Source: Nonomuraea sp. NBC_00507 (GTDB lineage Bacteria > Actinomycetota > Actinomycetes > Streptosporangiales > Streptosporangiaceae). Taken from it: a stretch of DNA of 64,000 nucleotides. The stretch covers positions 3,472,001 through 3,536,000 of the forward strand of contig NZ_CP107853.1 of NCBI RefSeq assembly GCF_036013525.1, given 5' to 3'. Below are positions 26,195 to 35,408 of this stretch, piece after piece. The notes under the pieces were generated by a model. That model ran no database searches. It saw nothing but the letters and a program-made list of their open reading frames with translations, and was not told where the DNA came from. The translations under genes and the position numbers were made by a program. How positions within the stretch are numbered: position 1 is the first letter of the stretch; each line of letters starts with the position of its first letter.

Positions 26195-26776
26195 ATGTCA
26201 TATCCCTCCCATGATCGCTATGATCACCGTCCACGATCGGCCAGGCCGTCGGTCAATCCGGCGCGGGTGTGGGGAGGCGGCGTGGCCGCCGCCGTCGTGG
26301 CCGCTCTGATCGTGGTGGTCGGAGTCATGATCAGCAAGAGGCTTCTGGGCATCCGCGTCCTCACCCCCGATGGGGCTTCCGCGTACGGCACCGCGGCGAC
26401 CACGGGATATGCGATCTCGGCCGCGGCTGCCGCGCTCGTCGCCACGCTGCTGCTCTACGTCCTCATGCTGTCGACGCCGGAGCCGACCAGGTTCTTCGGC
26501 TGGATCGCCGGGCTCTTCACCGTCCTCATCACGATCCTGCCGTTCATGTACGACGCCGGTCTCATCGAGCAGATCGCCACGGCCGTGATCAACGTCGTCA
26601 TCGGCATCGCCATCGTCTCGCTCCTGGCGTCGATCGGGCGCACGGCCCTCGAGGAAGCGCCGGATCCGGAGCCGTATCCGTACGAGCAGCCTCGGGGGTA
26701 TGACCCCCGTGGGTATGAGCAGCAGCGGAGCTACGAACGACCCCGCGAGCGCCGAGACGTCGACCCGTACGACTGA
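26195..26776 (+). CDS. DUF6069-like four-helix membrane protein
   Basis: A 193-aa protein with four predicted membrane helices (for example AAAVVAALIVVVGVMISKR, then AAAALVATLLLYVLML, then AGLFTVLITILPFM, then AVINVVIGIAIVSLL) and a hydrophilic Tyr/Arg-rich tail. The layout matches DUF6069 proteins of actinomycetes. ATG 26195 is chosen because AAGGTGA lies at proper spacing; ATG 26180 has no ribosome site. Function unknown. Confidence 0.7.
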   Translation: MSYPSHDRYDHRPRSARPSVNPARVWGGGVAAAVVAALIVVVGVMISKRLLGIRVLTPDGASAYGTAATTGYAISAAAAALVATLLLYVLMLSTPEPTRFFGWIAGLFTVLITILPFMYDAGLIEQIATAVINVVIGIAIVSLLASIGRTALEEAPDPEPYPYEQPRGYDPRGYEQQRSYERPRERRDVDPYD

Positions 26777-26827
26777 GCCGGCCGGCCGATGTCCGCTCTG
26801 CGGGCGAGGCATGCCGACCGGCGCGGT

Positions 26828-27793
26828 TCACCAGCGCTCGTGCAGCCAGCGCAGCGAAGCCCGGGCGAGAGCGATCATCATGTCCAGCAGATGGCGATCC
26901 GCTGTCGGCCCCGCCGTGACGGCCGTCTTGAACAGGAACCCGGCATGCAGGACCAGCAGATCGTCGATCTGCCCGGGAGCCAGGTGACGCGTGAGCGGAT
27001 GGGCATCGGTGAGCGGTTGCGGGTCCACACCGCTCAGGCGGGCGCTCGACAGCAGCGTGATCACGTCGCAGTACGGGGCTCCCACCCACGCATGCGGCCA
27101 GTCGATCACGACCACGCGGTCAGTGCTCACCAGGACATTGAACGGATATAGGTCCCCGTGGAGCAGGGTCTCCCCGGCGAACGGTGACACCGCGGCCTCC
27201 TCCGTCGCGATCAAGTCGTCGAGACGGTCCACCGCCCATGGCGCCAGCACCGCCAAGGCGTCGCGTTCGTCGCGGGCCGTCAACGCCTGCCACCCGCCGA
27301 GCCGCGGCCGGGCCAGCGACGCCTGATCGATCGGGGACGGCGTCAGCAGCGCTGCCAGCTTGCCTGCCGTCTCCAGGACTCGCTGCAGCTCGTCGGCACG
27401 CCATGGCTGGGCGGGGAGGCGGCCGTCGATCTCCTCGAAGGCCAGGGCGATCCAGTCCCCGTCATCGTACGTGCCCAGCATGCGCGGCACCGGCGCCCGC
27501 GCGGGAAGCCGTACGGAGATCGCCGCCTCCCGGCGGTGGAAGCTTGCCGCCGCAGGCGCACGCGCGGACTGCGCGGCCTTGACGAAGGCGCCCCTGCCGT
27601 CGGCCAGCCGGACGCGAGCGGCCAGCCCTTCGGAAAAGCCGCCGGGTTGAGTGATCGCGGCGGCCACCTTGGCGCCGAGCAGGCGCTCGATGCCCGCACG
27701 CGCCTCGGCGGGCAGGTCATCCCACGTCAACCGCCCGCCCCCGGTGGCACGTGGCATCCTCACGCCGAACTCGTCACGGTCTTTGGCAGGCAC
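26828..27793 (-). CDS. Aminoglycoside phosphotransferase-fold kinase
   Basis: A 321-aa APH-type kinase: catalytic loop LLHGDLYPFNVLVSTD, metal motif VVVIDWPHAWVGAPYCD, and AFVKAAQSAR for the ATP lysine. All key residues are present. Substrate unknown. GTG 27793 begins the frame; ATG 27757 is an alternative. Followed upstream on the same strand, 12 bp away, by a small membrane protein gene. Confidence 0.8.
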   Translation of the reverse strand: MPAKDRDEFGVRMPRATGGGRLTWDDLPAEARAGIERLLGAKVAAAITQPGGFSEGLAARVRLADGRGAFVKAAQSARAPAAASFHRREAAISVRLPARAPVPRMLGTYDDGDWIALAFEEIDGRLPAQPWRADELQRVLETAGKLAALLTPSPIDQASLARPRLGGWQALTARDERDALAVLAPWAVDRLDDLIATEEAAVSPFAGETLLHGDLYPFNVLVSTDRVVVIDWPHAWVGAPYCDVITLLSSARLSGVDPQPLTDAHPLTRHLAPGQIDDLLVLHAGFLFKTAVTAGPTADRHLLDMMIALARASLRWLHERW

Positions 27794-27805
27794 ATCTCCG
27801 CAGTA

Positions 27806-28234
27806 TCACGACACCGGTCTTGGCCGTGCACGCGTCACCCTGATCTGGCGCCAGATGGGGTAGCCGATGGCGGTGAGGGCGGCGAACAGCGGGGCGGGGT
27901 TCCCGAACACGACCTCGGCGAGCAGCAGATCCAGCAACGGCGCCAGCAGCGTGAGGGAGACGACCCACTTGGCCGGTGTGGGGACGTCGAGCCACGCCTT
28001 CGCCCAGGGGGTGCGTTTCCATGGTTTCGCCACCGACAGCCAGGCCTGGAAGGCGATGACGGAGGCCAAACCCCACCTGGTCATCGCCGACAACATGATC
28101 CCGGTCAGGATCGACGCGTTGGCCAGATGGAGCAGCACGTGGTTGTCGAGCAGGTGCGCCATCTCGTACCCGACGGGGTCGCCGGTGACGGTGCTGTGGA
28201 GGGTGAGGGCGAGCAGAGCCAGCGCTTGGCTCAT
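27806..28234 (-). CDS. Small membrane protein, 142 aa
   Basis: Starts MSQALALLALTLHS and has about four hydrophobic helices separated by short loops, with TPAKWVVSLTLLAPLLDLLL and GYPIWRQIRVTRARP at the end. I do not recognise the family. ATG 28234 is preferred because upstream in-frame sequence is Arg-rich noise. Probably co-transcribed with the kinase at 26828; divergent from the methyltransferase at 28276. Confidence 0.6.
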   Translation of the reverse strand: MSQALALLALTLHSTVTGDPVGYEMAHLLDNHVLLHLANASILTGIMLSAMTRWGLASVIAFQAWLSVAKPWKRTPWAKAWLDVPTPAKWVVSLTLLAPLLDLLLAEVVFGNPAPLFAALTAIGYPIWRQIRVTRARPRPVS

Positions 28235-28275
28235 CCAGTCGTGCGTCGTACAGGCGGGAATGGCAGCATGATCCG

Positions 28276-28974
28276 GTGATGACCACGTGGGACGAGGCGT
28301 TCGCGAACCGGTATGAGGAGTGGTCGGCCCACATGACGGCCGACGTCGCCTTCTACGTCGACCTCGCACGCGAGGCGGACGGGCCGCTGGTCGAGCTCGC
28401 CGTCGGCAACGGGCGAGTCGCGATCCCGGTCGCGCAGGCGACGGGCCGGCGTGTCATTGGCATCGACGCGTCACCGTCGATGCTGGCCCAAGCCCGGACC
28501 CGGGCGGCCTCGGCAGGAGTCGAGCTCGACCTGCGTGCGGCCGACATGCGGGACTTCGTCCTGGACGAGCCGGCGGCGCTGATCTCCTGCCCGTTCCGAT
28601 CGCTGCAGCATCTGCCGACCTGGGCCGACCGCCGCCGCACCTTTGAACGTGTCGCCGCCTCGCTCCAGTTGGAGGGACGGTTCGCCTGGAACGCCATCGC
28701 CTTCGACCACCGCATCGCCGCGCGGCTCGACGGCGCGCACCAGGACGAGCCCGTGCCCCACACGATCCGCTACGCCGTCGGCGACAACCGCATCGACGTC
28801 GTCCTCGACGACGGCGCGACGAGCTCCTTCTGGTGGGCGACCAAGAACGAATGGCTCGGGCTGATCGACGTCGCGGGGCTCGAGCTGGAGGCGCTGTACG
28901 GGGGCTTCGCGCGCGAGCCGTTCACGGAGGAAAGCCGGGAGTACGTGTTCATCGCCCGCCGCCGGGAGCCGTGA
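28276..28974 (+). CDS. Class I SAM-dependent methyltransferase
   Basis: A 232-aa methyltransferase: motif I VELAVGNGRVAIPVAQ, GIDASPSMLAQAR as the acidic post-I segment, LRAADMRDF as motif II, and ISCPFRSLQHLP. Acceptor unknown. GTG 28276 or ATG 28279 may start it. The kinase-like gene begins on the base after its stop, so the two form a tight operon. Confidence 0.85.
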   Translation: MMTTWDEAFANRYEEWSAHMTADVAFYVDLAREADGPLVELAVGNGRVAIPVAQATGRRVIGIDASPSMLAQARTRAASAGVELDLRAADMRDFVLDEPAALISCPFRSLQHLPTWADRRRTFERVAASLQLEGRFAWNAIAFDHRIAARLDGAHQDEPVPHTIRYAVGDNRIDVVLDDGATSSFWWATKNEWLGLIDVAGLELEALYGGFAREPFTEESREYVFIARRREP

Positions 28975-29991
28975 ATGCCGCACGCGCTACGCCTGGCCGG
29001 CTACCAGGCCGTCGCCACCCGGCTGTCGTTGCTCAGCGACCGCCAGATCATCGGCCTCGTGAACGCGGCCACGCCGCACGGCTCCGGCATCGGCGGCAGA
29101 TCGGCGGAGCTGGACGTCGGCGGCAGGCAGGTCTTCGTCAAACGGGTGCCGCTGACGGACCTGGAAACCCGGCCGGAACACCTCCGCTCGACGGCCAACC
29201 TCTTCGACCTGCCCACCTTCTACCAGTACGGCATCGGCTCGGCCGGCTTCGGGGCCTGGCGCGAGTTGGCGACGCACATCATGACCACCAACTGGGTCCT
29301 CGGCGACACCTACGAAGGTTTCCCCCTGATGTACCACTGGCGGGTCATCCCCGACTCGCCTCCGGTGGGGTTCGCCGAGGAGTTCGGGGGCATCGACGGG
29401 GCGGTCAGGCACTGGGAAGGATCCCCGGCCGTGCGTGCGCGGCTGGAGGCCATCGGGCGGTCATCCCATAGCCTGGTGCTCTTTCTGGAGCACATCCCGC
29501 AGACGCTGGCCGCATGGCTGAGCGAGCACCACGACGGTGACGCCTTCGCCTGGGCAGAGCGGGGTCTCGCCCGCGGAACCGCCTTCATGAGCGCCAACGG
29601 GCTCGTCCACTTCGATGCCCATTTCCACAATGTCCTGACCGACGGCCGCCTCATCTATTTCGCGGACTTCGGGCTCGCGCTTTCTTCCCGGTTCGACCTT
29701 TCGGCGGCCGAGGCCGCGTTCCTGCGGGATCACCTCGCCTACGATCAGCACTACACCGCGACCCATCTGCTCCGATACCACCTTCCGGGCGGCGTGCGCG
29801 ACGAGGCGTTCTTCCGCGACTGGATGGCGGGTGACACGAAGGCCGCCAACGTCCCCTCCGCTTTCGCCGGCATCGTCGACCGGCACGCCAGGACGGCGCT
29901 CGTTCTCATCTACTTCCACCGCCGCCTTCTCACCGAGACCAAGCGGACGCCGTATCCGGTCGAAGAACTCAAACAAGCCACGGGACAGTGA
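28975..29991 (+). CDS. Protein-kinase-like fold protein
   Basis: A 338-aa protein with kinase-fold signatures: VFVKRVPLTDLE (ATP lysine), GLVHFDAHFHNVLTDGR (catalytic HxD and Asn), and IYFADFGLALSS (DFG). Homologues in actinomycetes are annotated as kinases or phosphotransferases with unknown targets. It starts immediately after the methyltransferase stop (TGA then ATG), so translation is coupled. Whether it acts on a protein or small molecule is open. Confidence 0.7.
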   Translation: MPHALRLAGYQAVATRLSLLSDRQIIGLVNAATPHGSGIGGRSAELDVGGRQVFVKRVPLTDLETRPEHLRSTANLFDLPTFYQYGIGSAGFGAWRELATHIMTTNWVLGDTYEGFPLMYHWRVIPDSPPVGFAEEFGGIDGAVRHWEGSPAVRARLEAIGRSSHSLVLFLEHIPQTLAAWLSEHHDGDAFAWAERGLARGTAFMSANGLVHFDAHFHNVLTDGRLIYFADFGLALSSRFDLSAAEAAFLRDHLAYDQHYTATHLLRYHLPGGVRDEAFFRDWMAGDTKAANVPSAFAGIVDRHARTALVLIYFHRRLLTETKRTPYPVEELKQATGQ

Positions 29992-30046
29992 CCCATGGTC
30001 CGACGGTGGCCGGCCGCAGGGATGAGAGCCGCCGGTGAGCCGCCAT

Positions 30047-30529
30047 TCAGCCGGTGACCCAAGTGGTGACGTCGATGTCGCGCGGGTTGACGAGTTCGGA
30101 GAGCACGACCGAGGACGTGGTCTCGCCCAGCGTGCCCAGCTCCTCCAGCACCGTTTCGAGGTGGCGGGCGTCGCGGACGGCGATCGTGAGCTCGTAGCAG
30201 TTCTGGCCGGTCACATGGACGCAGGACAAGACGCACGCTGTTGTCAGCAGGCGTTCGCGGAGCCGATGCACGTCCTGCCTCGAACGGTAGTGGGGGCGCA
30301 GCGCGACACGAGCCTGGAGGCCGAGGCCGAGCCGGGCGAGATCAAGATGTGTGGTGTAGCCCTGGATCACGCCGCTCTCCTCGAGCCGGCGAAGCCTCTC
30401 GGCCACCGCGGACCGGCTCAGGGACACGCGGCGGCCCAGTTCGGCGAGGCTGGTCCGGGCGTCGAGGGTCAGCTCGCGGACGATGTCCATGTCGATGGAA
30501 TCGAGGGCCGGCGTTTCGTCGGCGGGCAC
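30047..30529 (-). CDS. Lrp/AsnC family regulator
   Basis: A 160-aa Lrp/AsnC protein: N-terminal HTH (IDMDIVRELTLDARTSLAEL, SLSRSAVAERLRRLE) and a RAM ligand domain (CVLSCVHVTGQNCYELTIAV). GTG 30529 starts the frame; ATG 30496 is also possible. Divergent from the alcohol dehydrogenase gene with an 11-bp palindrome between them, so it probably controls that gene. Confidence 0.9.
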   Translation of the reverse strand: MPADETPALDSIDMDIVRELTLDARTSLAELGRRVSLSRSAVAERLRRLEESGVIQGYTTHLDLARLGLGLQARVALRPHYRSRQDVHRLRERLLTTACVLSCVHVTGQNCYELTIAVRDARHLETVLEELGTLGETTSSVVLSELVNPRDIDVTTWVTG

Positions 30530-30580
30530 GGCTCAATGTCTCCAGAACGGTGGTCAAAGGGGCTGAATGGCGTCATTTTT

Positions 30581-30591
30581 GCATGTCATGC
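30581..30591. promoter_or_regulatory. Palindrome, candidate Lrp/AsnC site
   Basis: GCATG-T-CATGC is a perfect palindrome preceded by a run of five T, in the gap between the divergent Lrp and alcohol dehydrogenase genes, 30 bp before the latter's ATG. Confidence 0.5.
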
Positions 30592-30621
30592 GGAAGGTTG
30601 GGCGTAATAGCGTTCCAGTCC

Positions 30622-31650
30622 ATGAAAGCGACTGTTCTGCGGGGCGTGGGTGACATCGAGTTGGTCGAACTGCCTGATCCGGTGCTACGCGAGCCCACTG
30701 ACGCGCTGGTGCGGGTGCGGCTGGCGGCTGTGTGCGGGTCCGATCTGTGGCCGTACCGGGGCCAGGAGTCCTTCACACCCGGCGATCGTATGGGGCACGA
30801 GTGGATCGGGACCGTGGAGGAGACCGGTCCGGAGGTCGTAGGCCTGCGGAAGGGTGATCTGGTGGTCGCGCCGTTCGCGTTCGCGGACGGCAGGTGCCCG
30901 GCGTGCCGGGAGGACGTGCCCACCTCCTGCCGGCGGGGCGGGTTCTGGGGCGGTGCCAACGATGGCGGGCAGGCCGAGGCGGTACGGGTGCCGTTCGCCG
31001 ATGCGACCCTGGTCCCCGTCCGGGCCGACGTCGACGATGACCTGGCGCGGCGGCTGTTGCCGCTGACGGACGTCATGGCGACCGGTCACCACGCCACCGT
31101 CCTGGCCGGGGTCGTACGCGGCGGGACGGTCGTCGTGATCGGCGACGGCGCGGTGGGCCTGTGCGCGGTGCTGGCCGCCCGGCGGGCCGGGGCCGAACGG
31201 ATCATCTCCGTCGGCCGTCACCCCGAACGCGCCTCGCTGGCCCGGCGCTTCGGCGCCACCGACACCTACCACGCCGACGATCCGCAGACCGCCCCACTGA
31301 TCGTCGAGCGAACCGCAGGCGGCGCCGCGTCCGTGGCCGAGTGCGTCGGCGCCCAGTCCGCGCTTGACCTCGCGCTGGCCGTGGCCCGTCCCGGCGGCAC
31401 CATCGGCTCCGTCGGGGTGCCCAACGGCATCACGGGGGTGAACCTCTACCGGTTCTTCCGGGCCAACGTCGGACTGCGCGCGGGGGTCGCCCCGGCACGG
31501 GTCTATCTCGACGCGCTCATCGCCGACGTGCTCGCCGATCGTCTCGATCCGTCACTCGTCTTCACCGCGGAGACGACCTTGGCCGACATCGCCGACGCTT
31601 ACCGGGCCATGGACGAGCGTAAGGCGATCAAGGTCGTGGTCCGCCCATGA
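30622..31650 (+). CDS. Zinc-dependent alcohol dehydrogenase family protein
   Basis: A 342-aa zinc MDR enzyme: AAVCGSDLWPYRG (catalytic Cys), GHEWIGTVEETG, a structural-zinc-like CPACREDVPTSCR with fewer cysteines than usual, and Rossmann motif GDGAVGLCAVLAARRAGA. Close to threonine/sorbitol-type dehydrogenases; oxidises an alcohol with NAD(P). No clear ribosome site; the ATG lies 12 bp after a TAATAG -10-like box. Probably regulated by the divergent Lrp protein. Confidence 0.85.
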   Translation: MKATVLRGVGDIELVELPDPVLREPTDALVRVRLAAVCGSDLWPYRGQESFTPGDRMGHEWIGTVEETGPEVVGLRKGDLVVAPFAFADGRCPACREDVPTSCRRGGFWGGANDGGQAEAVRVPFADATLVPVRADVDDDLARRLLPLTDVMATGHHATVLAGVVRGGTVVVIGDGAVGLCAVLAARRAGAERIISVGRHPERASLARRFGATDTYHADDPQTAPLIVERTAGGAASVAECVGAQSALDLALAVARPGGTIGSVGVPNGITGVNLYRFFRANVGLRAGVAPARVYLDALIADVLADRLDPSLVFTAETTLADIADAYRAMDERKAIKVVVRP

Positions 31651-31657
31651 AGACGCG

Positions 31658-33010
31658 TCAGAAGTGCTCCTTGGCGATGACCCCGTGGACGCCCGTCGTG
31701 CGGTCCACCACCTGCGACACCTCGAAGTTGACCGCGGCCGACAGGTAGGCGTAGGCGACGGCGCGGTCCATGCCCTGGTCGTGTTCGAGGAAGTCCAGCG
31801 CGTTGACGACGGCCCGCCGCATGGCGATGTCGAGGTCGTTCACCTGCCCGCGCTGGGAGCCGTCGGGGTCGGACAGGCCTATCGGCACCCACGCCTCCGG
31901 AGTCTCGGCGAACGGGTAATGGAAGGCGACCGACGGAGCGTCGCTCGAGCCGGGCTTGCACACCGTGAGCCGGAACGTCGCACGCAGCGAGCCCTCCATC
32001 GCGGTCAGCGCGGCCTCGCCGCCGCCCATCGCATGGTGCGGGTCACCGGTGTAGAAGAGCGCCCCCTCGGCGAACACCGGCAAGTAGAAGGTCGCACCCA
32101 CGCCGAGCAGGTTGATGTCGATGTTGCCGCCGCCGAGAGTAGGCGGGATCGAGTTGAGCGCCGGGTCCGTCTGCCGGTCCGCGGAGGCGAAGGCGACGCC
32201 CATCATGCCCATGAACGGGCGCAGGGGAAAGGTCACCTCGCCGGAGGTCCCGCGCTTCATGACGCCGCTTGCCACACCTTTCCGCCCGCGGCGGACCGGC
32301 GTGAACACCGACACGTTGCCGTAGCGGGTCGGATCACCCGTCGGCCGCCCGTCCGTCGCCACGGGCGGCATGACCTCGTCCACCGTGATCCCGTCCGGCG
32401 CCCCGCCGCCGGCCGTGCGGGCCAGCGCGCCCTTGCCGTGCCGGCTGGACACGACGCCGTACGGGACGCGGGGCAGGACCGAGAGCATCTCGATCTTGAG
32501 TACGTCGCCGCGCTCCGCGCCGTCCACATAGACCGGCCCCGTCACGACGTGCGGCCCGTCGACGTCGAAGTCGCGTGTCGTCCGTGAGTAGTCGCGGGCG
32601 ATCGCGATCGCGTCCTGGAGCACGTTCGCCTGGGGTACGCCGTGCTTGCCGAAGTAGGCGACGGGGTCGCGGCCCTGGTCCTCGAGGATGCCCTCATGCG
32701 AGACCGAGTCGATGGTGACCGTCTCGCCCGATTTCATCCGGAGGACCGGCTTGCTGCCCACCGACGGCACGTACCCCCATCGGACCTGCTCCACCGCCGA
32801 CGGAAGGTAGTGCTTGCCGTGGATCGGGCCTTTGCGGGGCTGGAGTATGTCCCGGGGCAGCGTGACGGGCGGTGTGGCGGAAGCGGCGCGCGCGCCGAGC
32901 AACGTTCCGCCCGTTCCGGTCACGATCGCGGCGGCGCGCAGGAAGTTCCTCCGTCCCAGCCTCGCGATCAGGGCGTCGCGCACGTCGGTCGGGTTCTTCG
33001 GCACTCTCAT
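31658..33010 (-). CDS. Acetamidase/formamidase family protein, Tat-exported
   Basis: A 450-aa amidase of the FmdA_AmdA family: SVSHEGILEDQG, DVDGPHVVTGPVYVDGAERG, GDPHHAMGGGE, and an extended C-terminal region. The N-terminus has a twin-arginine signal GRRNFLRAAA followed by a hydrophobic stretch and AASA, so it is probably exported folded. It hydrolyses formamide-like short amides in this family; an exported member is uncommon. Single gene, converging with the alcohol dehydrogenase. Confidence 0.85.
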   Translation of the reverse strand: MRVPKNPTDVRDALIARLGRRNFLRAAAIVTGTGGTLLGARAASATPPVTLPRDILQPRKGPIHGKHYLPSAVEQVRWGYVPSVGSKPVLRMKSGETVTIDSVSHEGILEDQGRDPVAYFGKHGVPQANVLQDAIAIARDYSRTTRDFDVDGPHVVTGPVYVDGAERGDVLKIEMLSVLPRVPYGVVSSRHGKGALARTAGGGAPDGITVDEVMPPVATDGRPTGDPTRYGNVSVFTPVRRGRKGVASGVMKRGTSGEVTFPLRPFMGMMGVAFASADRQTDPALNSIPPTLGGGNIDINLLGVGATFYLPVFAEGALFYTGDPHHAMGGGEAALTAMEGSLRATFRLTVCKPGSSDAPSVAFHYPFAETPEAWVPIGLSDPDGSQRGQVNDLDIAMRRAVVNALDFLEHDQGMDRAVAYAYLSAAVNFEVSQVVDRTTGVHGVIAKEHF

Positions 33011-33077
33011 GCCCCAAGGGTGAAGTACGTCTGTTACATCCCCATTTGCACCAGATTTCGGAGGATGCGGAGACCGA

Positions 33078-33599
33078 CTAGCGGACGTCCGGGGAGAGGC
33101 GGAAGACGCGGAGTTCGCGGCCGGAGCGGTCGGTGTAGCCCTGGTAGAGCGGCCAGAAGCGGATGAGGGTCTCCCATGCCTGCTCGCGTTCGGCGTCGGT
33201 CAGCAGGGCGGCCGTCACAGGGATCACGCGGCCCCGGAACCGTACCGTGGCCTGCGGGGTCTTGAGGAGGTTGCCGCTCCAGGCGGGGTGATGCTCCCTG
33301 CCGAAGTTGCTGCCGACGACGAGGAACGTGCCGCCGTCCTCGGGCAGGCAGGCCAACGGGGTCTCCCGGAGCTGCCCCGACTTGCTGCCGGTGGTGGTGA
33401 GCAGCAGGTGGGGGATCATCTGGTCGCCCATGAGCGCGCGGCCGCCGGTCATCCGGTTGACGAGGCGGTCCAGCGGGGGCACGATCTTGGGCGCGATCAG
33501 GGCGAAGCCCCTGGTGCCCGCCAGCCACTGGAAGAACGGGCGCAGCGCGGTGCTGACGCGTGCCTTGACCCCGCCGTTGGACTGCTGCTGCTCGATCAC
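33078..33599 (-). CDS. Nitroreductase/deazaflavin (F420)-dependent oxidoreductase
   Basis: A 173-aa Ddn-type split-barrel protein: LLLTTTGSKSGQLRETPLAC, FLVVGSNFGREHHPAWSGNL, then ATVRFRGRVIPV. These bind F420H2 and reduce quinones or nitro compounds. GTG 33599 has GAGG just upstream; an in-frame TTG at 33656 is less likely. Downstream of the DinB gene on the same strand with a gap of about 70 bp. Confidence 0.85.
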   Translation of the reverse strand: MIEQQQSNGGVKARVSTALRPFFQWLAGTRGFALIAPKIVPPLDRLVNRMTGGRALMGDQMIPHLLLTTTGSKSGQLRETPLACLPEDGGTFLVVGSNFGREHHPAWSGNLLKTPQATVRFRGRVIPVTAALLTDAEREQAWETLIRFWPLYQGYTDRSGRELRVFRLSPDVR

Positions 33600-33669
33600 G
33601 GTGACCTCACGTCCCGATCCGGTGGGGGCTGGTGACGGGGCAAGGATAGTGCCCAAGCAAGCGATTGGT

Positions 33670-34272
33670 CTAGCGGCTCTTGCCGGCCTCCTGCGCCGTC
33701 TGCTCCAGGCGGCTCCAGTACGACTGCCACCACGCCTGATCCGCGGCCGGCAGGTTGCCGTTGTCCGCGCGTAGTCCGGCGGCGCCGTCGATCAGCTCTC
33801 TGACGATGTCGGCGTGGCCGGCGTGGCGGTTGGTCTCGGCGATCACGTGGATCAGGATCCGGTGCAGCGTGACCTCGCGGCGTTCGGCCGGCCACCAGGC
33901 GACTCGGCCGACCGCGTCCAGCCGCAGCTCATTGATCGTGGCGTCCGCGTGCGCCCAGGCCCGGTGGTACAGGGCGGTGATCTGCTCGCGGGACTCGTCG
34001 GCCGTCGCCCACATGTCCGCGTTGGGCTCCGCGTCGTCCTCGTGCCAGGGCAGTGGCTCGCCGGACGGGCGGCCGAAGGTGTCGCTGAAGTAGCCGAACT
34101 CGACGCTGGCCACGTGTTTGACCAGGCCGAGGAGGTTGGTGCCCGTCGGTGTCATGGGGCGGCGGATGTCGTACTCGGAGAGGCCGTCGAGTTTCCAGAG
34201 CAGGGCCTCGCGAGCGGTCTGCAGATAGCGGTGGAGGTCGGCTTTGGGGTCCGATACGGTCATGCCGATCAT
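33670..34272 (-). CDS. DinB/DUF664 family protein
   Basis: A four-helix-bundle DinB protein, 200 aa: [36 protein letters not shown] with the metal His, and [19 protein letters not shown] with two further His. A metal-dependent thiol transferase-like fold, often linked to mycothiol use. ATG 34272 or 34263 may start it. Divergent from the NUDIX gene across a 26-bp gap. Confidence 0.88.
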   Translation of the reverse strand: MIGMTVSDPKADLHRYLQTAREALLWKLDGLSEYDIRRPMTPTGTNLLGLVKHVASVEFGYFSDTFGRPSGEPLPWHEDDAEPNADMWATADESREQITALYHRAWAHADATINELRLDAVGRVAWWPAERREVTLHRILIHVIAETNRHAGHADIVRELIDGAAGLRADNGNLPAADQAWWQSYWSRLEQTAQEAGKSR

Positions 34273-34298
34273 TGTGTCATTTCGGGGGGGTTGGGTTC

Positions 34299-34799
34299 GT
34301 GCGAACGCGATGGGGTGCCCGGGTCGTGCTGCTCGATCGCGATGAGCGGGTCCTGCTGGTTCAGCACAGGAACGACGGCGCCATCGTGGTGCCGGGCTCG
34401 CCCGTGCGGGATCTGTTCTGGATCCCGCCGGGTGGGGGTGTGGAGGACGGCGAGGACCTCCTCGACGCCGCGCGGCGGGAGTTGGCGGAGGAAACCGGGC
34501 TGACGGAGGTCGAGTGGGGCCCGTGCCTGTGGATTCGCGACGTTCACGTGACGTGGGACGGGCGGCCGGTGCATGCGCGGGAACAGTACTTCCTCGCCCG
34601 GTATCGGGGCGGGGAGGATGTCTGCCGCGCTCGTCTGGATCCCAGCGAGCAGGATGTGATCACTGAGCTTCGATGGTGGTCCCCGGGGGAGCTGACCGTC
34701 GCCGATGGTGAGACGTTGCGGCCTCCAGGACTGTCCGACCTCCTCGCCGAGGTGCTGGCCGGACGGTTGCCGGATGAACCTCGTGTGTTGAGTGCTTGA
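34299..34799 (+). CDS. NUDIX hydrolase
   Basis: A 166-aa NUDIX protein. The box is complete: [18 protein letters not shown] followed by AEETGL. The upstream strand begins [18 protein letters not shown]. Hydrolyses a nucleoside diphosphate linked to another group; substrate not predictable. GTG 34299 follows a G-rich ribosome site. Confidence 0.88.
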   Translation: MRTRWGARVVLLDRDERVLLVQHRNDGAIVVPGSPVRDLFWIPPGGGVEDGEDLLDAARRELAEETGLTEVEWGPCLWIRDVHVTWDGRPVHAREQYFLARYRGGEDVCRARLDPSEQDVITELRWWSPGELTVADGETLRPPGLSDLLAEVLAGRLPDEPRVLSA

Positions 34800-34817
34800 G
34801 CGTCGTGTTCCCAGGCG

Positions 34818-35408
34818 CTATCGGCGGGGCCACATCGCGTTGAGGCGGTCCGCCGTCGCCTGGTACGCATCCTCCACCGCCGGCGTGAGCACGACGTCGG
34901 CGCCAGGGCCCGCGGCGGCCAGGCGCTCGCGCAGCACGATGGACTCGGCCGTGTCGGCCAGGTCCAGCAGACCGCTGATGCCGGCCGCGGCGGCGACGAT
35001 GTCCGTGCTCGAGCCGTTGGCGCCACCGGCCTCCAGAGCGTCACGCACTACGCCGGGGCTCACCACGCCCCTGCCCAGCGCGGCGGCGGCGGCCGACAGC
35101 GTCGCGACGTCGATCGGGTCGACGTCCACCAGGCGCAGCGGGACGTGCTCGGTCCGGCCGCCCGGCGCGTACAGCCGGCCCGCCAGCCTGGCGGCCGCTG
35201 CGCGCTGTCCCTGCGTGGGCGCGAGCGCTCGCCACAGCCTGCGCAGTGCGGTCAGCGCGGCGCCGTTCGCCAGAGGGCCGGGCAGGGTGGCGCCGTCGTC
35301 CTCGGCGGCCTTCAACGTCAGCAGCAGTCGCTCCAACTCCTCGATCGCGCGGGCCAGGTCCTCCCCCAGGTCGGGCACCAGAACCACCCGCGGGCCCAGG
35401 CCCGTCAT
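34818..35408 (-). CDS. Helical hypothetical protein, 196 aa
   Basis: Starts MTGLGPRVVLVPDLGEDL and is predicted almost wholly helical, rich in Ala and Leu (AIEELERLLLTLKAAEDD, LTALRRLWRALAPTQGQR). No family recognised. ATG 35408 overlaps the stop of the proline-rich gene at 35405 by ATGA, so the two are coupled. The frame is open far upstream through the repeat region but has no other clear start. Confidence 0.6.
   Translation of the reverse strand: MTGLGPRVVLVPDLGEDLARAIEELERLLLTLKAAEDDGATLPGPLANGAALTALRRLWRALAPTQGQRAAAARLAGRLYAPGGRTEHVPLRLVDVDPIDVATLSAAAAALGRGVVSPGVVRDALEAGGANGSSTDIVAAAAGISGLLDLADTAESIVLRERLAAAGPGADVVLTPAVEDAYQATADRLNAMWPRR

Noticed and set aside
25923..26234. Minus-strand gene of about 100 aa
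   Set aside because: Coding bias is patchy and it crosses the promoter and start of the DUF6069 gene.
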